The notes: generated from the sequence alone by a model not told the origin. DNA of 12,706 nt from Thermotogaceae bacterium (GCA_011043375.1 DQYP01000296.1:1-12706), one strand, 5' to 3'; shown: positions 1-7,939, numbered from the stretch's first letter. Numbers and translations are program-made.

Positions 1-361
1 CTTCTTTTAAAAGCTTTAAAGCAATTTTAGCATCTATCTCTCCCTTTTCCAGTTTATCAAGTATCTCACGTGTCTGACTTTTTTGAGTGCTAATTTGACC
101 ATATCCAAGTGTTTGAGCTATATCTTCAAGCCTGTTTCGAGCTGTGGGATAGGATATCCCCAGTTCTTTTTGAACTTCTGATAAATTTCCACGATGTTTT
201 AAAAATATTTTCACAAAATACAATTGATCTTGAGAGAGTTTAAAAAACTCATCGAGTTTAAATTTACCTTTTATGATCAATCCACATTTTGGACAGGTAT
301 ATTCTGTTATCATCAGTTCTGAAGAACATACAGGACAAGAAGTCAAACTTTTGTTTTTCAT
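1..361 (-). CDS. DUF2089-type zinc-ribbon/HTH protein, 3' end outside window
   Basis: Translation of the minus strand from ATG at 361 gives 120 open codons to the window edge, so the C-terminus is missing. Residues 9-26 form a zinc ribbon with two CPxC pairs (C9/C12 and C23/C26). Residues about 48-75 (RGNLSEVQKELGISYPTARN) look like a helix-turn-helix with recognition helix SYPTARNRLEDI. This layout matches the DUF2089 family, small proteins of unknown function proposed to be DNA-binding regulators. The rest of the visible part is Lys/Glu-rich and probably helical. The start is fixed by a strong GGTGGTGAT ribosome binding site 3 nt upstream of the ATG. The gene has its own promoter in the gap after priA, so it is probably a separate unit. 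A regulatory role is inferred; no target is visible apart from a palindrome in its own promoter. Confidence 0.8.
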   Translation of the reverse strand, partial: MKNKSLTSCPVCSSELMITEYTCPKCGLIIKGKFKLDEFFKLSQDQLYFVKIFLKHRGNLSEVQKELGISYPTARNRLEDIAQTLGYGQISTQKSQTREILDKLEKGEIDAKIALKLLKE

Positions 362-390
362 ATTATCACCACCATTTTATATTTTTGAAC

Positions 391-402
391 GTTTACATAA
401 AC
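391..402. promoter_or_regulatory. Palindrome downstream of the -10 box, candidate operator
   Basis: GTTTACATAAAC is a two-fold symmetric site with 5-bp arms (GTTTA/TAAAC) and a 2-bp centre. It starts one base past the -10 box, where the transcription start would fall. The position suits a repressor site, possibly for autoregulation by the DUF2089 protein. A palindrome this short in AT-rich DNA can arise by chance. Confidence 0.3.
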
Positions 403-403
403 T

Positions 404-431
404 ATTATAATATAAAAATTATAAAAATCAA
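404..431 (-). promoter_or_regulatory. Promoter of the DUF2089 gene
   Basis: On the minus strand a TTGATT -35 box (426-431) is followed after 16 bp by a perfect TATAAT -10 box (404-409). It lies 43 bp upstream of the DUF2089 start codon, in a very AT-rich gap. I see no GC-rich hairpin with a T-run between the priA stop and this promoter, so read-through from priA remains possible. Confidence 0.6.
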
Positions 432-447
432 GTTTTAAATAAAAAAT

Positions 448-2790
448 TCAAAACAAATTGGGTGGATTTATGAAAATCTTTACAGTATTCCAAAGGTTAC
501 CTTTATCAATTATTTTTTTCAGGTATTTTAAGTCCTCCTCAAGATGAGTAGTTTTCACAATCAGATTGTATCTATATTTATTTCTCAATTTGAATATTAG
601 AGCCTCAACAGGTCCCAAAAGTTCTCCCTTTACCCCGTCTTTCAGTAGTTCAAAGATCTTCTTTGATAACATCTCTGCTTTTTCCTTCGAGGAATTTTCT
701 ATCACCAAGTTCACTAAATCATTGAATGGCGGATAATTAAGTTTCTTCCTATTTCTTATTTCCTTTTCATAAAAAGAAAGATAATCATGATTAACTGCAT
801 AACTTATTGCCGATGCTTCAGGATTGAATGTTTGAATTATAACTTTTCCTTCAAATGATCCTCTACCGCTTCTGCCAGCAACTTGACTTATCGTTTCAAA
901 GGTTCTTTCAGAAGCCGTGTAATCTGGAAAATTTAGGAGTTGATCTGCACTGATAACACCCACTAAAGTTACGTTTGGAAAATCTAACCCCTTCGCAATC
1001 ATTTTTGTTCCCACTACAATATCAACATGGTGTTCTTTTATTAGCTTTAATACCTCTTCCAAATCTTTTACACTCTTTATGTTGTCTCTATCCATTCTGA
1101 TAATCCTAAAATTAGGAAACATCTTTAAGATTTCTCTTTCAACTCTTTCCGTGCCAAATCCTCTACTTATTAACTCTTTTGAACCGCATACAGGACATTT
1201 ATCAGGTACTGATTCTAAATTTCCACAATAATGACATTTCAAAGCTTTTATGCTGTAATGATAAGTCATTGCAACATCACAATTTTTACATTTATAAACG
1301 TAACCACAATTTGCACAAATTACATATGAAGAAAATCCCTTTCTATGAGTGAATAGAAAAACTTGTTTTCCAGCTTCAACGGTGTTTCTGATTTCTTCCA
1401 CAAGTCTCTTCGAGAAAATCCAATTGTATCTTTCCGTTTTCTTCATATCGATTATTTCCACTTTGGGTAGCTTTGAAATTGAAGGTCTCTCTTTAAGATA
1501 GTGAACACTAAAATTGTTTCTCTTTGAAAGAAAAAATCGAGAAACATTTGGAGTAGCTGAGCCCATTACAAGTAATGCATCATACAATTCACTTTTCCAT
1601 TTCGCGATTTTCACAGCATCGTATATTGGCTCCATATCTTTTTGGTAATAACTTTCATCATGTTCCTCGTCAACAATTACCAGTCCAAGATCTCTTATTG
1701 GAAGCCATACCGCACTTCTTGTTCCAAGAATTATTTTCGCGTTATTATTTATCACCTTTAGCCATTCTAAAAGCCTTTCGCGCGATTTCAAATTACTGTG
1801 ATACACGGCCACATCAACATTTGGAAATCTCGACTTTATTCTATAAATCATTTGAGGAGTCAAAGAGATTTCTGGAATCAAATATAAAACTGTCGAATCT
1901 TCCTTCAATACTTTTTTCATGAGATTAAAGTAAATTTCCGTTTTTCCACTCCCAGTAACTCCATACAAATAATGCTTTAAATTTTTCTTTTTTTCAATTG
2001 CTTCAACGATACTCGATTGGTCATCCGTTAAGGAAACATTTTCATGATCGGTAAAATACTCTCCTTCCTTGACTTCCTCATCCACTATTTTTAAAATTCC
2101 TTCTTTTTCCAAGGATCTTACAATTCTCAAATCTTTCAATCTGAGATCTTTTTTCAATTTGATGAGTTCGGATTCATCGTTAAGCAATAAATAATTTATG
2201 ATTTCCATTCGTCTTCTTGACAATCGTCTATTTCTCAACAATTTTCTGATATCAGTATTCAAGCTCACTTTCTTTACTATCGAAGTTTTTTGCTTAGAGA
2301 TCACTTGTGGGTATGAAAATTGAACATCTATTAATCCTCTATCGATAAGTTCTGACAACAGCTTTAAACCTTTTCTTCTGTCTGAAAATCTTCTTAGATA
2401 TTCATCTTTCAACAGAGATTTTTCATTTTTTAGGAAACCAGGAACAATCTCAGATCGTTTTATCAGGACTTCTTTTACTTTGAACCTCATCTTTGGCGGG
2501 AAAGAAGCCTCCAAGATTTTACCTATCGGTGATAAAAAATAATCTGAAGCCAATTTGGCAAGTTGAATATCAACTGTCGAAAGATATGCTTTAACCTCTA
2601 CCACGTCTTCAATGGTTTTTAAATCACTAAAGACAGATTCCTTTTTTATATCAATTACAATTCCAGTAACCAATCTATTGGCAAAATCCACTATCACCCG
2701 CTGACCTATGGAAACCTTGAAAACGTTTGGTATTATATAATCAAAAGTTTTTCGAACAGGAGAACCCAAAATTGCTATTTCAGCAATCAT
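448..2790 (-). CDS. priA: Primosomal protein N', replication restart helicase PriA
   Basis: PriA is a 3'-to-5' superfamily 2 DNA helicase that recognises stalled or abandoned forks and loads the replicative helicase. From ATG at 2790 the protein has 780 residues. It shows the N-terminal 3'-end binding domain (SPVRKTFDYIIP), a winged-helix stretch around 190-240, Walker A GVTGSGKT (about 277-284), the DEEH box (374-377), and eight zinc-binding cysteines in four CxxC pairs (about 492-535). Helicase motifs GTKMIAKGLDFPNV and ERTFETISQVAGRSGRG follow. All key residues are present, so it should be active. A GTG start three codons upstream (2799) is open, but ATG 2790 is favoured because GGGTG sits 6 nt before it. 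The ATG lies one base after the stop of the AEC transporter gene, which indicates translational coupling. It is the last gene of the hrcA unit. Confidence 0.95.
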   Translation of the reverse strand: MIAEIAILGSPVRKTFDYIIPNVFKVSIGQRVIVDFANRLVTGIVIDIKKESVFSDLKTIEDVVEVKAYLSTVDIQLAKLASDYFLSPIGKILEASFPPKMRFKVKEVLIKRSEIVPGFLKNEKSLLKDEYLRRFSDRRKGLKLLSELIDRGLIDVQFSYPQVISKQKTSIVKKVSLNTDIRKLLRNRRLSRRRMEIINYLLLNDESELIKLKKDLRLKDLRIVRSLEKEGILKIVDEEVKEGEYFTDHENVSLTDDQSSIVEAIEKKKNLKHYLYGVTGSGKTEIYFNLMKKVLKEDSTVLYLIPEISLTPQMIYRIKSRFPNVDVAVYHSNLKSRERLLEWLKVINNNAKIILGTRSAVWLPIRDLGLVIVDEEHDESYYQKDMEPIYDAVKIAKWKSELYDALLVMGSATPNVSRFFLSKRNNFSVHYLKERPSISKLPKVEIIDMKKTERYNWIFSKRLVEEIRNTVEAGKQVFLFTHRKGFSSYVICANCGYVYKCKNCDVAMTYHYSIKALKCHYCGNLESVPDKCPVCGSKELISRGFGTERVEREILKMFPNFRIIRMDRDNIKSVKDLEEVLKLIKEHHVDIVVGTKMIAKGLDFPNVTLVGVISADQLLNFPDYTASERTFETISQVAGRSGRGSFEGKVIIQTFNPEASAISYAVNHDYLSFYEKEIRNRKKLNYPPFNDLVNLVIENSSKEKAEMLSKKIFELLKDGVKGELLGPVEALIFKLRNKYRYNLIVKTTHLEEDLKYLKKIIDKGNLWNTVKIFINPPNLF

Positions 2791-2791
2791 C

Positions 2792-3727
2792 TTAAACACC
2801 CAGTTTCTCGATCAACCATATCCAAAACCCCAGACTCAAAAACGAAAAAACTGTCGTTGAGAAAACCGTGAAACTGGCATATTCTGGTTCAACATTTTGA
2901 TCCGCTGCAATTATTGCTGAGTTAACAGCTGTCGGCATTGCAAATTGTAAAATGAAAATTTTTGACATAAGATTATCGAAGCCGAATAAAAAAACAAACG
3001 GCACTGATATTGCTGGTGCTATGAATAATTTAAAAACGGTGTTAAAGCCAACCTTCTTTAAAAATTTCATGGAAAACGTAACACGCGACATTTCAATCCC
3101 CACCGTTAAAAGTATCATAGGAATTGACGCACTTTTAAGCATATCAATGAAACCTTTTAAAAAAGGTGGAAAATCACGCCATGAGATCCCCAACCAGTTG
3201 AAAAAAGCAGCAAGGGCTATTGCATATATCCAAGGCATTTTGAATACTTTTACAGCTCCCTTAATCAGGTCCTTCGAAAATTTTTCCTTGGTTGATAAAG
3301 ATAACACTGCAACCCCTAAAGTTGCCAAAATGAAAGAATGAGGAATTGAAAAAGCAACAGCATACCCTAACCCCTTTTCTCCGAAAAGCCCATAAAATAT
3401 TGGGTAACCTATGTAGCCCGTATTACTGAAAGCTGTGATTAAAAAATTTAAAAGTGTATGCTTACAAAATCCTCCAATAATTATCCAAGATAAGAATATC
3501 AATGTCAATATCAACAAGTTACTGATTATCAATGTTAAAAACATTTTCAATGGTATAGGATTATCATTCAAATATACGAAATTAACGGTTGTCGCAAAAA
3601 GCCATATAGAAAGCTTAGATAGTAGTTTCACTGAAAGATTGAAATAAACTTTCCCTATCAAAAAGCCCAAGAAGAAGACGAATGCAACGGATAGTATGGT
3701 ATTATAAGCTTGTAACAGTCTTATCAC
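2792..3727 (-). CDS. AEC-family (auxin efflux carrier-like) membrane transporter
   Basis: The 311-residue protein is strongly hydrophobic, with about ten likely membrane helices in two sets of five (roughly 10-143 and 165-306). This is the usual size and fold of bacterial AEC permeases. Family-like features are the kinked-helix motif SNTGYIGYPI (101-110), a second half rich in Pro and Gly, and MPTAVNSAIIA (264-274) followed by VEPEYASFTVFSTTVFS. Substrates in this family include malate, malonate and other organic anions, but the sequence does not say which applies here. The GTG start at 3727 overlaps the upstream DUF362 gene by 26 bp, with AGGAAAGG about 11 nt before it. No later start keeps the complete first helix. 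The overlap and the 1-nt junction with priA place it firmly inside the operon. Confidence 0.85.
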   Translation of the reverse strand: MIRLLQAYNTILSVAFVFFLGFLIGKVYFNLSVKLLSKLSIWLFATTVNFVYLNDNPIPLKMFLTLIISNLLILTLIFLSWIIIGGFCKHTLLNFLITAFSNTGYIGYPIFYGLFGEKGLGYAVAFSIPHSFILATLGVAVLSLSTKEKFSKDLIKGAVKVFKMPWIYAIALAAFFNWLGISWRDFPPFLKGFIDMLKSASIPMILLTVGIEMSRVTFSMKFLKKVGFNTVFKLFIAPAISVPFVFLFGFDNLMSKIFILQFAMPTAVNSAIIAADQNVEPEYASFTVFSTTVFSFLSLGFWIWLIEKLGV

Positions 3728-4805
3728 CTCTGATGTGACCTTTCCTAATTAACTCAATTGCATTTTCAGGGCAGACCTCCTGACATACATAACATCTTAT
3801 ACATTTGTCAATATTGATTCTCGCTTTATCGTCTTCTCTCATATCTATAGCACCTACAGGGCAATGCTCTTTGCAAATTTTACAGCCCACACATTTATTG
3901 AGAACAACCTTAGGAAACTTAACGAAAAATCTACCAAATGGATTTATGATTCCCGTAATTCCTTTGATCGAAGTATCAGGTGGGATGAAATTATCGATAA
4001 TCCTGAAACCATCTCCAATTATATCAACGTTCTTAATATTCAAAAGTCTTCTCTTTTCGGCTGCCAAAAGCGTTGGAACTATTTTTTCTAATTTCACCAT
4101 TTTACAAGCCACAAAATCAACTGCATGACCATCTTCACCAACCAATAAAACTCCAAGTCTTTTTGGTTTGCCATTCCTTGGACCGTTACCCTCCATTCCC
4201 CAAATACCATCTATTATATTCAAAGTTGGTTTGATGGTCTCATATAATTCAACAAGCATATCAGCAAATTTCATTTTATTTGTTCCTGTTTTTGCATGCC
4301 ATGCTGATTTTCTAAGTCCAACTACTGAGCCAAACATATTTTTTATACTGAGTGTCATTATCATATGCGTATGTGTCTTAAATTTGGCGAGATTTATTAT
4401 TTTGTCTGCTTCTAAGATTTCGCGTGCTACTTCAAAAATCCTACCAAATTTACCTTTCACTTTAACTGGAGTATCAAAATTTACGATATCAATTCCAAAT
4501 TTCTTAGATATTTCCTCTATCCCACACTTTCTTGCAACTTTAAGTGCATTTGATACGGCTGGGCTATCACCAATCACAATTTTACCCACACCTAAATCTT
4601 TTAAACATTTGACAAGTGCTTCTATCACCGTTGGATGAGTTGTAACGGCGTGTGTTACCTCAACTGGTGATAAAAGATTGGGCTTTATCAAAATTTTGTC
4701 ACCAGGCGACAAGAAATTTGAAAATTCCTTATCTAAAAAATTTGCTATTTTTGTCTTGATTTCAATCGAATCGTATTTTGGAATATTCGAAACATATACT
4801 TTTAT
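3702..4805 (-). CDS. DUF362 protein with C-terminal 2x[4Fe-4S] ferredoxin domain, apparent ATA start
   Basis: This DUF362-family iron-sulfur protein has no assigned reaction; the ferredoxin domain suggests electron transfer. The DUF362 body carries PGDKILIKPNLL (about 34-45), GDSPAV and LAKFKTHTHMIMTLSIKNMFG-type motifs. At the C-terminus are two CxxCxxCxxxCP clusters (C305/308/311/315 and C335/338/341/345), each suited to bind one [4Fe-4S]. No signal peptide or membrane segment is seen. The first canonical start in frame is TTG at 4712, but it lacks a well-spaced ribosome site and drops 31 open codons. Those codons encode IKVYVSNIPKYDSIEIKTKI, which resembles the usual N-terminal strand of the family. 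The only codon at the right distance from the GAAGGTGA site is ATA at 4805, just after an in-frame TAA. The full reading is 367 residues. Confidence 0.85.
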   Translation of the reverse strand: MKVYVSNIPKYDSIEIKTKIANFLDKEFSNFLSPGDKILIKPNLLSPVEVTHAVTTHPTVIEALVKCLKDLGVGKIVIGDSPAVSNALKVARKCGIEEISKKFGIDIVNFDTPVKVKGKFGRIFEVAREILEADKIINLAKFKTHTHMIMTLSIKNMFGSVVGLRKSAWHAKTGTNKMKFADMLVELYETIKPTLNIIDGIWGMEGNGPRNGKPKRLGVLLVGEDGHAVDFVACKMVKLEKIVPTLLAAEKRRLLNIKNVDIIGDGFRIIDNFIPPDTSIKGITGIINPFGRFFVKFPKVVLNKCVGCKICKEHCPVGAIDMREDDKARINIDKCIRCYVCQEVCPENAIELIRKGHIRGDKTVTSL

Positions 4806-4821
4806 AGTTTAATTCACCTTC
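4803..4821 (-). promoter_or_regulatory. Ribosome binding site deciding an ATA start for the DUF362 gene
   Basis: GAAGGTGA (4814-4821) overlaps the TGA stop of the preceding small gene. It is followed after 8 nt by ATA AAA GTA TAT (ATA at 4803-4805). No ATG, GTG or TTG lies in this frame until 4712, and the codon before ACT-ATA is TAA. The strong site at optimal distance supports initiation at ATA, although a sequencing error in one base would explain it equally well. Confidence 0.5.
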
Positions 4822-5053
4822 TTTTAATCACTTTTTTTCCATCGATTATAGTCTTCACATTCTCTGGTAACTCTATTTGATATTTCTTTATAATTTCAAC
4901 TATCAGATCTTTGGGAAGCGATGTGACTAACCATATATCACTCAAATAAACATGATTTCCCTGCCTTATTGGAACCTTCAATAAACTCGATTCCACGGCC
5001 CTCACATACTTCTCTATTTCTTGTTCATCGCTTTGCTTACTTTCGATTATCAT
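4814..5053 (-). CDS. Small conserved-looking protein of unknown function, 79 aa
   Basis: I do not recognise this protein. It is 79 residues, highly charged and probably cytoplasmic, with no Cys, no signal peptide and no membrane helix. The N-terminal third (SDEQEIEKYVRAVESSLLK) looks like an amphipathic helix. A short beta-like stretch, HVYLSDIWLVTSLP, follows, then a second helix, KDLIVEIIKKYQIELPEN, and a basic tail ending KKVIKRR. The ATG at 5053 is preceded by a GGTGGTGAT ribosome site 5 nt away, as good as that of dnaJ, so it is very likely expressed. It lies 29 bp after dnaJ, and its stop codon is part of the ribosome site of the DUF362 gene. A role connected to the chaperone genes is possible but is inferred only from position. 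Confidence 0.8.
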   Translation of the reverse strand: MIIESKQSDEQEIEKYVRAVESSLLKVPIRQGNHVYLSDIWLVTSLPKDLIVEIIKKYQIELPENVKTIIDGKKVIKRR

Positions 5054-5082
5054 GTTTAATCACCACCTGAATGGGATAACAA

Positions 5083-6183
5083 TTATTTTTTTACATCTAT
5101 TTTTGAAATTTCAGCTAATTTCTCTAAAATCTCTTTTTCCTTTCTTGAAATCCTCGTTGGTATTTCTACCTTGATTTTAACATACATGTCTCCACGTTTA
5201 CCCGTTCTCATGTTCGGCAAACCTTTTCCTCTGAGTCGCAATAAAGTATCCGGTTGGGTACCTGGATTGATCTTGAGTTTGATCGGTCCTTCAAGGGTTG
5301 GTATTTCCACAGTACCACCAAGTATAGCCTGTAAAAAGTGTACATTTATTCCCAAATATACATCATCCCCTTTTCTTTGAAAAGTCGGATGTGGTCTAAT
5401 CTTTACCGTTACATATAAATCTCCGTTAGGTCCACCATTTAAACCGGCATGTCCTCCACCACTTATTCTCAATCGTGCACCATCCTCAACTCCTGGAGGA
5501 ATTTTCAATTTTATTCTTTTTCTTTCTTTAACAAACCCAATTCCACCACACACTCTGCATTTTTTATCCACTATCCTTCCCGTTCCACCGCATACTGGAC
5601 AAGTGTATGTGTTGACAAAACTTCCAAAAAATGTTCTTTGTTCTTCTCTTATTACACCTGTTCCACCACATCGATGACAAGTTCTAAACGATGTTCCTCC
5701 TTCTGCACCTGTACCATTACAGGCACTACAAACAGTTTTCCTTTCATATTCCAATGGAACTTCTTTCCCAGTCAAAACATCCTCAAGATCTATTGTCACA
5801 AAGTGATGTATATCTTCACCTGGCTTGGATACTCTTTCACGTGTTGCAGAAGTACCTGGACGTCTACCAAAGAACATGTCAAATATATCCTCAAAGTCCC
5901 CAAATAAATCTTGGAAAATGCTTCCTCCACCAGTTGTATTGTGATTGAAAGGTTGATCGCCTACATAACCGAATCTATCATACTGAGCTCTTTTCTCTGG
6001 ATCACTCAAAACTTGGTATGCTTCTGTAATTTCCTTGAACCTCTCTTCTGCTTCTTTTCTATTTTGAGGGTTTAGATCTGGGTGCCACTTCTTTGCAAGT
6101 TTTTTATAGGCTTTCTTTATTTCTTCTTGTGTGGCATCTCTTGGGACTCCTAATATCTCATAATAGTCTCTTCTTGTCGCCAT
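5083..6183 (-). CDS. dnaJ: Chaperone protein DnaJ (Hsp40, type I)
   Basis: DnaJ delivers unfolded clients to DnaK and stimulates its ATPase. The 366-residue protein has the complete type I layout: J domain 5-70 with HPD at 34-36; a Gly/Phe-rich linker about 72-108; a zinc-finger domain with four repeats CSACNGTG (152), CHRCGGTG (169), CPVCGGTG (195) and CRVCGGIG (209); then C-terminal substrate-binding beta domains with GGGHAGLNGGPNGDLYV and the RGKGLPNMRTGKRGDMYV signature. All eight zinc cysteines are present; the fourth repeat has Ile instead of Thr, a minor variation. The ATG at 6183 has GGTGGTGAT 5 nt upstream. It follows grpE by 14 bp in the CIRCE-controlled operon, so heat-inducible transcription by release of HrcA is expected. 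dnaK itself is not in this window. Confidence 0.98.
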   Translation of the reverse strand: MATRRDYYEILGVPRDATQEEIKKAYKKLAKKWHPDLNPQNRKEAEERFKEITEAYQVLSDPEKRAQYDRFGYVGDQPFNHNTTGGGSIFQDLFGDFEDIFDMFFGRRPGTSATRERVSKPGEDIHHFVTIDLEDVLTGKEVPLEYERKTVCSACNGTGAEGGTSFRTCHRCGGTGVIREEQRTFFGSFVNTYTCPVCGGTGRIVDKKCRVCGGIGFVKERKRIKLKIPPGVEDGARLRISGGGHAGLNGGPNGDLYVTVKIRPHPTFQRKGDDVYLGINVHFLQAILGGTVEIPTLEGPIKLKINPGTQPDTLLRLRGKGLPNMRTGKRGDMYVKIKVEIPTRISRKEKEILEKLAEISKIDVKK

Positions 6184-6197
6184 CTTTTATCACCACC

Positions 6198-6875
6198 TTA
6201 ATCCTTTGCTTTTTCAACCTCCGTTGCCTGATTTTGGGATGGTTTCACTGCCACCTTAACTTTCGCTGGTTTTAGAACCTTTGAATGTATTTTATAACCT
6301 TTTTCAATTTCCTCTATGACAGTATATTCATCCACTTCATCCGTTTCAACCTTTTCTACTGCCTCATGCTCAAAAGGATCGAATTTTCTACCATTACTTT
6401 CTATAACTTTGACTCCCTCATTTTCTAATAATTTGATCAATGATTTATAGATCATTTCCACACCTTTAATTAGGTTCCTTAAGTTTTCCAAATCCTCAAA
6501 ATCTACGTTTTTGAGTGCTCTTTCAAAATTATCAATTATTGGTATCAATTTCTCAATCATATATTCCGTCGCATTTTTTATTATTTGTTGCTTTTCTTTA
6601 ACAACCAATTGTTTATAATTTTCAAATTCTGCTTTCAGCTTGCGAGCGTAATTTTCCAATTCATCGTATTTGATTTTCAAATTCGCATAGTCTTCCTTCA
6701 ACTCCTTGTAATTCTTTTCCAATTCCTTTAGTTTTGCCTCATTTTCTTCTCTCTTCCGCTTTTTTTCAGTGATTTTGCCTTTCTCAATGTCGCTTTGTTG
6801 CTTAGTTTTTTCGAGTCCTTCGTTAACTGATCTTTGCTTTGCTTTTTCCTCTATCTTTTTCTCCTTCTTGCTCAT
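6198..6875 (-). CDS. grpE: Nucleotide exchange factor GrpE
   Basis: GrpE is the dimeric ADP-release factor for DnaK. The 225-residue product starts with a long, very Lys/Glu-rich coiled-coil segment (about 1-115), probably the dimerising stalk that can act as a thermosensor. Next come a four-helix region (MIEKLIPIIDNFERAL) and the C-terminal beta domain with the family signature NGRKFDPFEHEAV (161-173) and YKIHSKVLKPAKVKV. The N-terminal charged part is longer than in many GrpE proteins. An in-frame TTG at 6896 would add seven residues, but that stretch holds the ribosome site AAAGGAGG, 7 nt before ATG 6875, so the ATG is the start. The ATG lies one base after the hrcA stop, implying translational coupling. 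Confidence 0.97.
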   Translation of the reverse strand: MSKKEKKIEEKAKQRSVNEGLEKTKQQSDIEKGKITEKKRKREENEAKLKELEKNYKELKEDYANLKIKYDELENYARKLKAEFENYKQLVVKEKQQIIKNATEYMIEKLIPIIDNFERALKNVDFEDLENLRNLIKGVEMIYKSLIKLLENEGVKVIESNGRKFDPFEHEAVEKVETDEVDEYTVIEEIEKGYKIHSKVLKPAKVKVAVKPSQNQATEVEKAKD

Positions 6876-6876
6876 A

Positions 6877-7938
6877 TCAACCCCTCCTTTTAGCAAGCCT
6901 AGTTAATATCTCAGTTAATCTATTCGAGACATAATCTATTAATTGGATTATCTTTTGGTAATCCGCTATTTTCGAAGTTATCAACAACAATCTTCCTATT
7001 TTTCTATCAAGGATCTTATAATTACTTAAAAAAAGCGAAAAAGATTCGAGATTTTTTATACCGTTTTCTGAACCTATTAATATTCTTCTATCTTCAGCAA
7101 TTTCCAATGGAAATTCTCTTTCTAAGAATTCCTGGATCATTCTGTCATTCTCCACGAATCCTATTATATTCCGTATGTCTCCCAAATCTATCAAATCATG
7201 TAACACAATACGTTGGAAACCATACTTTAAGAACCCTTCTTCGAAACGCTCACTAACAAGTTTTTTTAAGAATCTTATTAATTCTTCCAACTTTTTGTCA
7301 TACCACATCTGTGGATTTATCTGAAATTCAGAAACATACTTCTTGACATCTTTTATCGTCATATTCCTCAGGTTGTTATTTAACAGATTTTCTAATTCAA
7401 CAAAACTCAAATCATTTGGATGGAATATTGTGAAGGTTTCATTCAATCCCAATTCCGTGGATATGAAAACGACAGTTCTAAAATCATCGATTTTATTCAG
7501 TCTTATACTCAAAATTTTCAGTGATTCCATTTTTGGCTTCTCAATTATGACAATTCCATTACTCGACAGTGATAATAGCTTGATCGCACCCTCAAGTATC
7601 TTGTTGAAATCACCTTCAAAATATTCCTGAAAATCTAACTCAATTTGGTTACCAAGCTCTTTCGAAGACTTTATTATTTCTTCGATAGCATTCAAATAGA
7701 AACGCAAAGCCTTATCCGTTGGAATTCTACCAGCGGACATGTGAGGTTGCTTTAGGTAACCAAAATAATCAAGTTTTCTCATGTCGTTTCTTATAGTTGC
7801 ACTACTATATCCTATGTTCGATACTTCTAACAATCTCGAAGAACTAACAGGTCTATGAGTTTTGATATATTCTTTAACTAGGCAAAATAGTATTTTTTTT
7901 TGCCTTTCGTTCAAGTTTTTCTTGTTTTTTTTAATCAC
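6877..7938 (-). CDS. hrcA: Heat-inducible transcription repressor HrcA
   Basis: HrcA represses chaperone genes by binding the CIRCE operator as a dimer; its activity depends on chaperone availability. The 353-residue protein has an N-terminal winged helix with the family signature SSATIRNDMRKL (45-56) and the wing motif QPHMSAGRIPTDKALRFYLN (64-83). The larger C-terminal HrcA domain follows, including a stretch LSSNGIVIIEKP and the late segment EDRRILIGSENG. Length is typical for the family. Translation begins at GTG 7938, with AAGGAG 9 nt upstream; that ribosome site lies within the CIRCE spacer. A CIRCE directly upstream of its own gene means autoregulation. First gene of the chaperone operon; no other start is open upstream. 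Confidence 0.97.
   Translation of the reverse strand: MIKKNKKNLNERQKKILFCLVKEYIKTHRPVSSSRLLEVSNIGYSSATIRNDMRKLDYFGYLKQPHMSAGRIPTDKALRFYLNAIEEIIKSSKELGNQIELDFQEYFEGDFNKILEGAIKLLSLSSNGIVIIEKPKMESLKILSIRLNKIDDFRTVVFISTELGLNETFTIFHPNDLSFVELENLLNNNLRNMTIKDVKKYVSEFQINPQMWYDKKLEELIRFLKKLVSERFEEGFLKYGFQRIVLHDLIDLGDIRNIIGFVENDRMIQEFLEREFPLEIAEDRRILIGSENGIKNLESFSLFLSNYKILDRKIGRLLLITSKIADYQKIIQLIDYVSNRLTEILTRLAKRRG
6883..6890 (-). promoter_or_regulatory. Ribosome binding site deciding the grpE start
   Basis: AAAGGAGG lies inside the last codons of hrcA, with 7 nt to ATG 6875. Using the upstream TTG at 6896 would place this site inside the coding sequence, so the shorter start is correct. Confidence 0.8.
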
Positions 7939-7939
7939 T

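Noticed and set aside
85..93. A perfect CIRCE half-site, GAGTGCTAA
   Set aside because: It lies inside the DUF2089 coding region, has no partner half at 9-bp spacing, and is explained by the codons there.
420..447. A possible terminator after priA
   Set aside because: Only AT-rich weak complementarity is visible, without a GC-containing stem, so no terminator can be claimed.
2791..2799. A GTG start for priA at 2799, overlapping the transporter gene by 8 bp
   Set aside because: ATG 2790 has GGGTG 6 nt upstream and gives the usual PriA N-terminus; the GTG remains possible but less likely.
5449..5907. A 152-codon open frame on the plus strand opposite dnaJ, and similar plus-strand frames opposite priA, DUF362, hppA, argF and ackA
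   Set aside because: They are antisense shadows of strongly conserved genes; products are low-complexity Ser/Thr/His-rich or hydrophobic strings with no recognisable domain.
6876..6896. A seven-residue N-terminal extension of grpE from TTG 6896
   Set aside because: The stretch contains the AAAGGAGG ribosome site for ATG 6875 and overlaps the end of hrcA.
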